From Opacimonas sp040514355 (GTDB lineage Bacteria > Pseudomonadota > Gammaproteobacteria > Enterobacterales > Alteromonadaceae): 64,000 bases of DNA. The stretch spans positions 13,613 to 77,612 of the forward strand of contig JBEVCF010000090.1 of assembly GCA_040514355.1 (NCBI GenBank). Reading direction: 5' to 3'. The notes under the pieces were generated by a model. That model had not been told where the DNA came from, did no database searches, and worked only from the letters and a program-made list of their open reading frames with translations. Position 1 is the first letter of the stretch. Each line of letters begins with the position of its first letter. Of the stretch, positions 19,259-26,886 are shown one piece after another. Made by a program: the position numbers and the translations under genes.

Positions 19259-20140
19259 TTAAACCGACTCTCTTTTAGTAAAGCCTAATGTATCACGTTT
19301 GCGCAACAAGATAAGCCCAAATGCCCCAATATACATCCCTACGCCATACACGGCACCGGCGATTGAATATTCAGATTGACCGAGGAAGGTCACAGCGATC
19401 AATATGGCCATCGTGGCATTTTGCGTCCCTACCTCTATGCCAATGGTAAGCGTGTCTTTGTCATCGAGTCGTCCCGCCCGCGCTATAATCACGCCGACTG
19501 CGGTAGCGAGAAAGTTCAGCGTCAGTGTGACAATGAAAATATCAGGGAAGGAGTTCGCCAAGACCTCACGCTCTTTGTAAGCGATAATGGCGATCATCGA
19601 AAACAAAAATATGGTCGAGAGATGTTTGAAAAAGGTCTCTGAGCGCACCGCAAAATTCAGCGCAAAGCGTCTCACTAACATCCCAACCCCAATGGGGATG
19701 AGTGTAATCACCAAGAGGCTCAAGGACGTCGATAAGAGTGAAAACGCTTCGTCTGGTGTGACCGAAAAATAATCCACCGCAAAGCGGATCAACCATGGTG
19801 TGGAGACAATGCACACGACGGACGTAATCGCCGTGAGCGTCACGGATAAAGCAATATTCGCGCGCCCAATGTGACTCAATAAGTTAGAAGAGGTCCCACC
19901 CGGGCAGGCCGCCAAAATCATCAAACCAATGGCGATATGTGGCTCAAGGTCAAAGATCAAAGCCAACGCAAAGGCAATCAGTGGCAAACACACTAATTGC
20001 CCCAATAACCCTAAAGAAACGGGTTTGGGTGTTTCTAATAGGCGTTTGAAATCTGCCATAGTGAGCGTCATGCCCATCCCAAACATGATGGTAGCAAGAC
20101 TTAATGGGAGTAAGATTTGGGTGAAAATAGTTGCTTCCAT
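19259..20140 (-). CDS. bile acid:sodium symporter (BASS) family transporter
   Basis: 293 residues with about nine to ten hydrophobic helices. It has FGMGMTLTMADFKRLL near the N-terminus, LAACPGGTSSNLLSHIGRAN (the cross-over sodium site) and GIEVGTQNATMAILIA (the second cross-over region). These are diagnostic for BASS/SBF transporters such as P3/YocS-like sodium-coupled organic-anion symporters. A GGGAGAG ribosome-binding site precedes the ATG. It lies between an SDR gene (13 bp away) and the serine hydrolase, so its substrate may be an acid handled by the neighbouring acyl-CoA enzymes. That link is inferred from position only. Confidence 0.9.
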   Translation of the reverse strand: MEATIFTQILLPLSLATIMFGMGMTLTMADFKRLLETPKPVSLGLLGQLVCLPLIAFALALIFDLEPHIAIGLMILAACPGGTSSNLLSHIGRANIALSVTLTAITSVVCIVSTPWLIRFAVDYFSVTPDEAFSLLSTSLSLLVITLIPIGVGMLVRRFALNFAVRSETFFKHLSTIFLFSMIAIIAYKEREVLANSFPDIFIVTLTLNFLATAVGVIIARAGRLDDKDTLTIGIEVGTQNATMAILIAVTFLGQSEYSIAGAVYGVGMYIGAFGLILLRKRDTLGFTKRESV

Positions 20141-20153
20141 ATCCGCTCTCCCT

Positions 20154-20903
20154 TTAGCTCATATTTTTCAAAATGGATTTGGGCGCAATGCGCAAAAACC
20201 AGTGCAAAAACGCCCACGGCCAAGTGGGGACGTAGGAGTTCTCGCCTTCTTTTTCAATGGCTTTGACCATCGCTTTACAGCCAGTTTCGGTATCGACAAT
20301 AAACGGTACTTTTTTCACTTTTTCGTTGATTTCACTGCGAATAAAGCCCGGGTGCACCGTAGATACTTTAATGGCGGTACCCAACAGGTCAATGCGCATC
20401 CCTTCTGACATAGAAGATAACGCGGCCTTGGTAGCGGCATACACGGTCATCGCACGACGATAGCTACTCACCGCGCTTATCGATGAGATGGTGACTAAAT
20501 GACCGTCATTTTTAGCCCGAAAAATTTCCATCGCCGCTTCACATTGCGCCAGTGCCGCCACAAAATTTGTTTCTGCGGTTTGCTTATTGGCATAGAAATA
20601 GCCAGTGCCAATGGATGCACCTTTACCCATCCCCGCATTGACAATAATCCGGTCCAGTCCGCCCATTTCTGCTTCAAACGCTTTGAATACCTCAAATACT
20701 GCATCATAGTCATTGACATCTAAGGGCTTTATCAGGACTTTGATATCGGGATTAATGGCTAATAATTCGTCTCGTAAGGACTCCATGCGCTCTACGCGAC
20801 GTGCACACAGTGCTAAGTTTCGTCCCATTTTGGCAAACTCAATAGCCATACCTTTACCAAGACCTGAGCTGGCGCCGGTGATCAAAATATTCTGTCTTGT
20901 CAT
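20154..20903 (-). CDS. short-chain dehydrogenase/reductase (SDR)
   Basis: 249 residues of classical SDR layout: the nucleotide-binding GASSGLGKGMAIE, the NAGMG segment, an active-site Ser in SISAVSSYRRAM, and YAATK as the catalytic YxxxK. The arginines in ARRVER after strand 2 suggest NADP(H) preference. The order kinase-like gene then SDR, with an acyl-CoA dehydrogenase before both, parallels the Pseudomonas lva genes (LvaA, LvaC, LvaD), where the SDR handles later hydroxyacyl oxidation. It could equally be an unrelated SDR of the same transcript. Spacing to the upstream kinase is about 16 bp. Confidence 0.88.
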   Translation of the reverse strand: MTRQNILITGASSGLGKGMAIEFAKMGRNLALCARRVERMESLRDELLAINPDIKVLIKPLDVNDYDAVFEVFKAFEAEMGGLDRIIVNAGMGKGASIGTGYFYANKQTAETNFVAALAQCEAAMEIFRAKNDGHLVTISSISAVSSYRRAMTVYAATKAALSSMSEGMRIDLLGTAIKVSTVHPGFIRSEINEKVKKVPFIVDTETGCKAMVKAIEKEGENSYVPTWPWAFLHWFLRIAPKSILKNMS

Positions 20904-20919
20904 ATGCTTCTACAACCTT

Positions 20920-21996
20920 TTATCCTGCTGTTTTAATTATTTTTCTGCAGCGATGCAGTAAGTATTGGGTAAAGAACCACAAGTGTTTAAATGCGGGATT
21001 GCGCGTTTGTTTGTGGTGATAACGATAGTAGATCTGTAATACGATAGCGGCCAAGCGAAATAGTCCATACACTTCGTAAAAGGCCATATTAGAGACGTTC
21101 ATACCCGTTTTTTGGGCGTAGTACTTCACCACCTCTGCACGAGTTAACATCCCCTCAAGATGTGTGGGTTGACGACGCGTACCCTGTGCAACGAAGTCAT
21201 CATCTGCTTGTACCCAATATGCTAGACTATTACCCAAATCCATCAATGGGTCGCCCAAGGTCGCCAACTCCCAATCTAACACACCGATAATTTGCGTTGG
21301 ATCGTCGGGGGCGAGTACCAAGTTATCAAACCGAAAATCGTTGTGGGTCATACAAATCGTTTCATCAGGTGGTATATTCGCTTGTAGCCAGGCCATGATG
21401 CCTTTTGCACTGGGCACATTCCACGTCTTAGCCTTGGTATAACGGCCACACCAACCGGATATTTGACGCTCGACATAGCCTTTGCCTTTGGCAATATGAC
21501 TCAATCCAGCCGCTTCCACATCAACTTGATGCAAGGCGATCAAACTATTGATGGCGTTGTAACAGAGCGTTTGGGTTTGGTCGTTAGTCAGATTCAATCC
21601 ACGCGGCATATTTTTGCGTGGAATGATCCCATCGAGTTTTTGCATGACATAAAACTCAGTCCCTATTACGGCATCATTATCACAGTGACCTAACATGTCT
21701 GGAACGAGGGGGTAGGCTGATTGGAGTGCTTGTTGGAGATGATATTCGCGTCCCATATCATGGGCACCCTTGGCTTTAGTACCCGCTGGCGCGCGACGCA
21801 AAATAACGGATTGTTCAGGGTAGCGCAAACAATACGTCCAGTTGGATGCGCCTCCAGAATACTGCGTGACCTCGGGTGTTCCCATCAGATGTAAATGGTG
21901 TTCGAGCCAAGGTTGTAAGGTCTCGAGCGGAAGTTCTTCACCTGCTCGCACAGCTTTAGCACGATCTAGCACAGCGCTATTATCGGTCATCGTCAT
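20920..21996 (-). CDS. APH-superfamily phosphotransferase (ACAD10/11- or LvaA-like hydroxyacyl-CoA kinase candidate)
   Basis: 358 residues. The kinase motifs are the N-lobe FSGGASNWTY-like loop (YSGGASNWTYCLRY), the Brenner catalytic loop MTHNDFRFDNLVL and the metal-binding Asp in GVLDWELATLGDPLMDLG. This subgroup corresponds to the kinase part of mammalian ACAD10/ACAD11 and to Pseudomonas LvaA, which phosphorylate 4-hydroxyacyl-CoAs. It follows the acyl-CoA dehydrogenase stop by 2 bp, supporting a shared pathway. I saw no obvious LvaB-like small partner nearby. Substrate assignment is inference. Confidence 0.82.
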   Translation of the reverse strand: MTMTDNSAVLDRAKAVRAGEELPLETLQPWLEHHLHLMGTPEVTQYSGGASNWTYCLRYPEQSVILRRAPAGTKAKGAHDMGREYHLQQALQSAYPLVPDMLGHCDNDAVIGTEFYVMQKLDGIIPRKNMPRGLNLTNDQTQTLCYNAINSLIALHQVDVEAAGLSHIAKGKGYVERQISGWCGRYTKAKTWNVPSAKGIMAWLQANIPPDETICMTHNDFRFDNLVLAPDDPTQIIGVLDWELATLGDPLMDLGNSLAYWVQADDDFVAQGTRRQPTHLEGMLTRAEVVKYYAQKTGMNVSNMAFYEVYGLFRLAAIVLQIYYRYHHKQTRNPAFKHLWFFTQYLLHRCRKIIKTAG

Positions 21997-21998
21997 CC

Positions 21999-23219
21999 TC
22001 AGCGGTATTGATTGAGTTCGAGGCGAGAAACCATAGACATATGGACTTCATCAGGTCCATCCGCGAGACGTAAGCTACGGGCACCCGCCATAAAGCGCGC
22101 CAATGGGAAGTCGTTACACATACCACCACCACCGTGGAGTTGAATGGCCATATCAACGACGTCTTCAAGCATTTGTGGCACAACGACTTTGATTGCTGAA
22201 ATGTCAGTCATGGCATTTTTGACGCCCAAATTATCGATTTTCCACGCTGCTTGTAAGGTTAACAAACGCGCTTGTTCAATTTGCATCCTAGCCTTGGCAA
22301 TGCGTTCTTTGTTGCCCCCAAGTTCAATGATGGGTTTGCCGAATGCGGTGCGTGAGAGCGCACGTTCAATCCCCAGTTTTAATGCTTGTTCTGCACACCC
22401 AATTGAGCGCATACAATGGTGGATACGACCTGGGCCGAGACGGCCTTGAGCGATAGCGAACCCTTTGCCTTCGCCCATGATAAGGTTTGAACGTGGTACG
22501 ACTACATTCTCAAAAGTGACCTCGCCATGCCCATAAGGCGCATCGTAATCACCATAAGCGGTGAGCATACGTTTGATGGTTAAGCCAGGCGTATCAAGCG
22601 GCACTATGACCATCGAGTGACGGGCATGTCGATCGTTTTCTGGATTTGACAAGCCCATAAAAATCATGACTTTGGCATTGGGATGACCCAAACCGGTAGA
22701 CCACCATTTGTGACCGTTGATAACAATATTGTCGCCGTCGAATTTAATTTCAGATTGCATATTCGTGGCATCGCTAGAAGCCACGGCGGGTTCAGTCATC
22801 CCAAACACAGAACGAATATCGCCTTTTAACAGTGGTGCCAGCCATTCGGTTTTTTGTTCATCTGAGCCAAAATGGTATAACACTTCCATATTGCCTGTAT
22901 CAGGTGCGTTGCAATTGAAGATCTCAGAAGCAAATAAATACCGCCCCATTTCTTCGGCAAGCGGGGCATATTCAAGCGTCGTCAAACCTTGACCAAGTTG
23001 AGCATCCGGTAAGAAAAGATTGGCTAGGCCTTGGTTTCGTGCAACAAGTTTAAGTCGTTCGACTTCCGGATGAAGTTGCCAGTTATGCCAATCGCCATGT
23101 CCGTTGTGTTCGTGCATAAATTGATAGACATCATCGGCAATTGGGTCGATATGTTCGCGGATAAAATCTTTAACCCGCGCGAGGTATGCTTGGGTGCGCG
23201 CTGAATAGGCAAAATCCAT
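21999..23219 (-). CDS. acyl-CoA dehydrogenase, ACAD11/LvaC-like
   Basis: 406 residues from the ATG at 23219, which has AGGAGT about 7 nt upstream; the longer frame to 23243 lacks a site. Motifs are FGMTEPAVASSDATNM, INGHKWWSTGLGHP (flavin/substrate contacts), LGPGRIHHCMRSIG, and near the C-terminus QLHGGGGMCNDFPLARF. The catalytic-base region matches the ACAD10/11 branch. It heads the run with the APH kinase and SDR. An inverted repeat GGTCAAA/TTTGACC lies 69-101 bp upstream. Confidence 0.88.
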   Translation of the reverse strand: MDFAYSARTQAYLARVKDFIREHIDPIADDVYQFMHEHNGHGDWHNWQLHPEVERLKLVARNQGLANLFLPDAQLGQGLTTLEYAPLAEEMGRYLFASEIFNCNAPDTGNMEVLYHFGSDEQKTEWLAPLLKGDIRSVFGMTEPAVASSDATNMQSEIKFDGDNIVINGHKWWSTGLGHPNAKVMIFMGLSNPENDRHARHSMVIVPLDTPGLTIKRMLTAYGDYDAPYGHGEVTFENVVVPRSNLIMGEGKGFAIAQGRLGPGRIHHCMRSIGCAEQALKLGIERALSRTAFGKPIIELGGNKERIAKARMQIEQARLLTLQAAWKIDNLGVKNAMTDISAIKVVVPQMLEDVVDMAIQLHGGGGMCNDFPLARFMAGARSLRLADGPDEVHMSMVSRLELNQYR

Positions 23220-23287
23220 ACTGAGACTCCTGTTAGAATGCAACCAGACTAATTGAATACGAATATAAATCCAATTTTGTTTGCTTA

Positions 23288-23320
23288 GGTCAAACTATAG
23301 AACAAACTAATACTTTGACC
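23288..23320. promoter_or_regulatory. inverted repeat upstream of the acyl-CoA dehydrogenase gene (putative operator)
   Basis: GGTCAAA (23288-23294) and TTTGACC (23314-23320) form perfect 7-bp inverted arms with a 19-bp spacer in the 137-bp intergenic region. A shorter related palindrome lies before the fadE-like gene. The spacing is wide for one dimer, so two half-site contacts or chance remain possible. Confidence 0.3.
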
Positions 23321-23356
23321 CTATCAGGCCTCCTTCTAGCCGACTAAGTATGAGGG

Positions 23357-23947
23357 CTAAACTGGTAAATGGCCCCAGACTAAGTCTTTGAAGTGTTTGC
23401 GGCACATGGATTCATAGCGTTCATTGCCTCCGACTTCGACTTGTGCTCCCTCCCGACTAGCATGCCCATTTTCATCAATACGCACCACAAAATTAGCCTT
23501 GCGTCCACAATGACAAATCGTTTTGAGTTCGGTAAGCTTATCTGCCCAAGCGAGCAAGTACTGACTTCCACTGAAGGTTTCCCCCAAGAAATCGGTACGT
23601 AGGCCATATGCCAAGACCGGGATTTGTAAATCATCAACGATATGGATAGCTTGCAATACCTGTTCTTTACTCAAAAACTGCGCTTCGTCGATAAAAATAG
23701 CATCCACAGCCTGTTTTTGTAACAACACTTGCACCGTATCATACAGGTTACTATCGACATTAAAGGTCAATGCCGGTTTTTGCACACCAATCCGAGAACT
23801 GATTTTGCCTTCTCCATAGCGATTATCCAGTTGTGCAGTAAACAACACAGGGGTGAGTCCACGTTCTTCGTAGTTATAGGCAGATTGTAAAAGAGCTGTG
23901 GATTTGCCTGCATTCATTGCAGCATAGTAAAAATACAACTGAGCCAT
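23357..23947 (-). CDS. tdk: thymidine kinase
   Basis: 196 residues, normal for type II thymidine kinases. Features are the P-loop AAMNAGKSTALLQ, the DEAQFLSKEQV Walker B/lid segment, the zinc-ribbon-like CHCGRKANFVVR and the C-terminal YESMCRKHF. It phosphorylates thymidine to dTMP in nucleotide salvage. The cytosolic enzyme is monocistronic here. Its 5' side faces the terminator of the fadE-like gene. Confidence 0.95.
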   Translation of the reverse strand: MAQLYFYYAAMNAGKSTALLQSAYNYEERGLTPVLFTAQLDNRYGEGKISSRIGVQKPALTFNVDSNLYDTVQVLLQKQAVDAIFIDEAQFLSKEQVLQAIHIVDDLQIPVLAYGLRTDFLGETFSGSQYLLAWADKLTELKTICHCGRKANFVVRIDENGHASREGAQVEVGGNERYESMCRKHFKDLVWGHLPV

Positions 23948-24016
23948 GATAGAAGAGGGGTCTCATTATTATGTGTTTGTCTGCTATGAATTATTCGCTA
24001 GTCTCTGAGAAAATGC

Positions 24017-24043
24017 AAAAAAAAGACTACTTAAGTAGTCTTT
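24017..24043 (-). terminator. Rho-independent terminator of the fadE-like gene
   Basis: A perfect 22-bp palindrome at 24022-24043 (arm AAAGACTACTT) is preceded on the plus strand by an A-run from 24017. This gives a U-tract after the hairpin for minus-strand transcription. It lies about 70 bp past the stop at 24112. Confidence 0.7.
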
Positions 24044-24111
24044 GTGAGGGTGAAGGATCATGCCTTGAACAAAAACATAACGTCACTTATGTCTAAGCTC
24101 AAGACTGGCAC

Positions 24112-26358
24112 TTATGCAGCGTCATTAAAATCTGCAGCTAAGGGTTTACCATCGACACCTACCAACTCGAGATCGAACGTGAACTCATCGACACGTACCG
24201 CAAGTTTGCGTTTTTCGTTGTAATCCAACAATGCTGCAAGCTCTTCTGCTGTAATCGCATCGGTTTTGTGTAGCTCATTCACCGCATGCTCAAATGAGAT
24301 AAACGGTACGACTGGCGCTTTGCGCAAAGCTTTTTGGACTTTACCCAAAATCGGCAGAACCGCATGTTTTGCAAGGAACGCTTGTTCGTTGATATCGTTG
24401 CCATCACCGGCTTTAACTTTCACTAAGTGTGTCAGTTCTGCCTTGATCGTACTATTTTGTAGCGCAGCGACCGACAATTCACGCACCAGCTCATCACTGA
24501 TGCTAGGCGTGCTGTTAGTATACGTATTGGTCAGTAGACGCATCAAGCCTCGTGTAGGTGTGTTCGGGAAGTTATTCACAAACTCAACAATCGCTTTTTC
24601 AGCTTGGCCTAAAGACCACTCCATTGCATATTTGAAGTACGGTAAAGCTTCCTCGCGGTTACTGACACGTTGCTCGTAATGACGAATCACTGCCATAGCG
24701 CCGTAGGTGTAGCTCATCACATCGCCCAAACGCGCAGAGAGTAACTCCGCTTTCTTCAAATCGCCGCCTAATACTAACAATGACAAGTCAGCAAGAGGTG
24801 CGAGTTTGGCCGACAAAGCATTCAAACGTTGCTCGTATACCTTCACTTCATTAAATTCCGAATCAGCAGAACGAGCAAACGGTAGGTAGGCATTTTTAAG
24901 GCTTCTAAACGCGTTTTTCACCGAGAACCACACGGTTTTGCCCATGACTTTATTAAATGGTTTATCCGCTGCCGCATCGTCTGAGTGGATCAGCTCAACC
25001 ATTTCTTGCAAGTAGGGATGACAACGCATGGCACCTTGACCAAAGATCATGAGGTTGCGCGTTAAAATGTTCGCGCCTTCGACAGTAATCGCAATGGGTA
25101 AGGAGCTGTAACCATTGGCTAGCGTATTTTGTGGACCACGTTGGATCGCTTTACCTGCTTGGATATCCATCGCTTGGTTGATGACATCACGACCTAATTC
25201 AGTCATGTGATATTTGGCAATCGCTGTAACAACAGAAGGCTTGATACCTTGATTCAAACCTTCTGTGGTCAATACGCGCATAGATTCTTGTAAGAATGTT
25301 TTCCCCGCGATATCTGCGAGTTTTTCTTGGATCCCTTCAAAGCGCCCCACTGGCATACCAAACTGCTCACGCACGAATGCGTATTCCGCAGTAGATTTGA
25401 ACGCAGCTTGCGCAGACGCAACACCCATGGCTGGTAGTGAAATACCACGACCAGCACCGAGACAGCTGACCAGCATCTGCCAACCTTTACCGATGTTTTT
25501 CTGACCCCCAATAATGAAGTCCATCGGAATAAAGACGTTATGGCCACGGGTCGTACCGTTATAGAAGCGCACCCCCATTGGGTCATGACGGTTACCGAGT
25601 TCAACACCCGGATGGTCCTTGGGTAATAATGCACAGGTAATGCCTAGTTCTAATTTGTCACCCAGTAATTGATCCGGATCGAAAACTTTGAATGCTAAGC
25701 CGAGCACAGTCGCAATAGGTGCTAGAGTAATATAGCGCTTGTCCCACGAGACCGATAAACCCAATACTTCTTCGCCGTTGTACATGCCTTTGGTTACAAT
25801 ACCCGCATCAGGGATCGAACCTGCGTCAGAACCCGCTTCTGGTCCTGTTAATGCAAAACAGGGAATATCTGTGCCAACTGCTAAGCGCGGCAACCAGTAC
25901 TGTTGTTGTGCCTCCGTTCCATAGTGCATGAGCAGTTCACCTGGACCCAATGAGTTTGGTACCATGACGGTAACGGCAATCGCACCACTCGCGGTAGCAA
26001 TCGTTGCAACAATGGTTGAATTAGCATAAGGCGAAAACTCTAGACCACCAAACTTTTTGGGGATGATCATAGAAAAGAATTTGTGCTGGCAGAGAAAATC
26101 AATAATTGGCTGGGGGATATGCTTTTCGTTCATCAACTCAAAGTCATTGATCATGTCTATCAACTCAACCACCGGCCCGTCTAAGAAGGCTTGTTCTTCT
26201 TCACTTAACGTACCAGTTGGTAACTGACGTAATGCATGCATGTCAGGTTTGCCTTGGTAAATTGATGACTCAATCCAAACATCACCTGCGTCCAATGCTT
26301 CTTGCTCAGTGAGTGAAATCGGTGGCAATACTTTTTTCAAACGTGTACGTAAACTCAT
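24112..26358 (-). CDS. fadE: acyl-CoA dehydrogenase FadE-like with C-terminal DUF1974
   Basis: 748 residues, shorter than E. coli FadE (814) but with the same plan. The dehydrogenase core includes FSMIIPKKFGGLEFSPYA, FALTGPEAGSDAGSIPD and SVSWDKRYITLAP. The DUF1974 region (from about residue 440) includes EGANILTRNLMIFGQGAMRCHP. It catalyses the first FAD-linked step of fatty-acid beta-oxidation. A second acyl-CoA dehydrogenase lies at 21999-23219, but tdk and a terminator separate them. A GGTCA-TC-TGACC palindrome sits 27-38 bp before the ATG. Confidence 0.9.
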   Translation of the reverse strand: MSLRTRLKKVLPPISLTEQEALDAGDVWIESSIYQGKPDMHALRQLPTGTLSEEEQAFLDGPVVELIDMINDFELMNEKHIPQPIIDFLCQHKFFSMIIPKKFGGLEFSPYANSTIVATIATASGAIAVTVMVPNSLGPGELLMHYGTEAQQQYWLPRLAVGTDIPCFALTGPEAGSDAGSIPDAGIVTKGMYNGEEVLGLSVSWDKRYITLAPIATVLGLAFKVFDPDQLLGDKLELGITCALLPKDHPGVELGNRHDPMGVRFYNGTTRGHNVFIPMDFIIGGQKNIGKGWQMLVSCLGAGRGISLPAMGVASAQAAFKSTAEYAFVREQFGMPVGRFEGIQEKLADIAGKTFLQESMRVLTTEGLNQGIKPSVVTAIAKYHMTELGRDVINQAMDIQAGKAIQRGPQNTLANGYSSLPIAITVEGANILTRNLMIFGQGAMRCHPYLQEMVELIHSDDAAADKPFNKVMGKTVWFSVKNAFRSLKNAYLPFARSADSEFNEVKVYEQRLNALSAKLAPLADLSLLVLGGDLKKAELLSARLGDVMSYTYGAMAVIRHYEQRVSNREEALPYFKYAMEWSLGQAEKAIVEFVNNFPNTPTRGLMRLLTNTYTNSTPSISDELVRELSVAALQNSTIKAELTHLVKVKAGDGNDINEQAFLAKHAVLPILGKVQKALRKAPVVPFISFEHAVNELHKTDAITAEELAALLDYNEKRKLAVRVDEFTFDLELVGVDGKPLAADFNDAA

Positions 26359-26384
26359 AATTCTCTCTCTTAAGTTAACTCATC

Positions 26385-26396
26385 GGTCATCTGACC
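26385..26396. promoter_or_regulatory. 12-bp palindrome before fadE-like gene (putative operator)
   Basis: GGTCATCTGACC is a perfect palindrome 27-38 bp upstream of the fadE-like start. On the coding strand it reads ACTGGTCAGATGACC. The left half resembles a FadR half-site, but the centre has three extra bases compared with the TGGTCnGACCA consensus. The regulator is therefore unassigned. Confidence 0.35.
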
Positions 26397-26561
26397 AGTT
26401 GTAAAAGTATGGCAAAGGATATCATAAAGATCAAATGTTTTGCATATAAAAGCATCATTCCACAATGCGATCTGAGCCAAAATCGCTATTTTTACTCTCA
26501 TCGGCAAACTTTACACTCAGGTAAATCGTAATAAAATTAACGTGTATATAGGAGAACAAAG

Positions 26562-26819
26562 ATGAAAAATGAAATGGAAAGTCGTTTTCTACTCAGTGTC
26601 TATGAAAAAATTCGACAACATGGTGAACCTCAAACCCTAGGCTACCAATTAGAAGGGGTCACAGCATATACTGATCACGATGGATATACGTTATATATTG
26701 AAGATGCACTGGTGAAATTGCGTTTTGGTTTCCACAATCAATATCATTACGACTATGACAAGCCAGAACACAAAGAAGCGTTTGATAAAAAACTGATATC
26801 CATAGATAAAACGTATTAA
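26562..26819 (+). CDS. small conserved cytosolic protein, DUF3081-like
   Basis: 85 residues. AGGAGA lies 8 bp upstream of the ATG. The sequence MKNEMESRFLLSVYEKIRQHG, then AYTDHDGYTLYIEDA and LRFGFHNQYHYDYD, agrees with my memory of the DUF3081 family of gammaproteobacteria. There is no signal peptide or membrane segment and it is rich in aromatic and charged residues. Function is unknown. It is encoded alone between divergent fadE and convergent hybrid-kinase genes. Confidence 0.7.
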   Translation: MKNEMESRFLLSVYEKIRQHGEPQTLGYQLEGVTAYTDHDGYTLYIEDALVKLRFGFHNQYHYDYDKPEHKEAFDKKLISIDKTY

Positions 26820-26886
26820 CTCATGTCGAATCATACTCTACGTATATCACGTTGCTTGTAGTGACAAGGTTAACTAGGGGCATGCA

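Noticed and set aside
26385..26396. Considered calling the palindrome a FadR operator
   Set aside because: Its centre is three bases longer than the FadR consensus TGGTCnGACCA, so only an unassigned operator is claimed.
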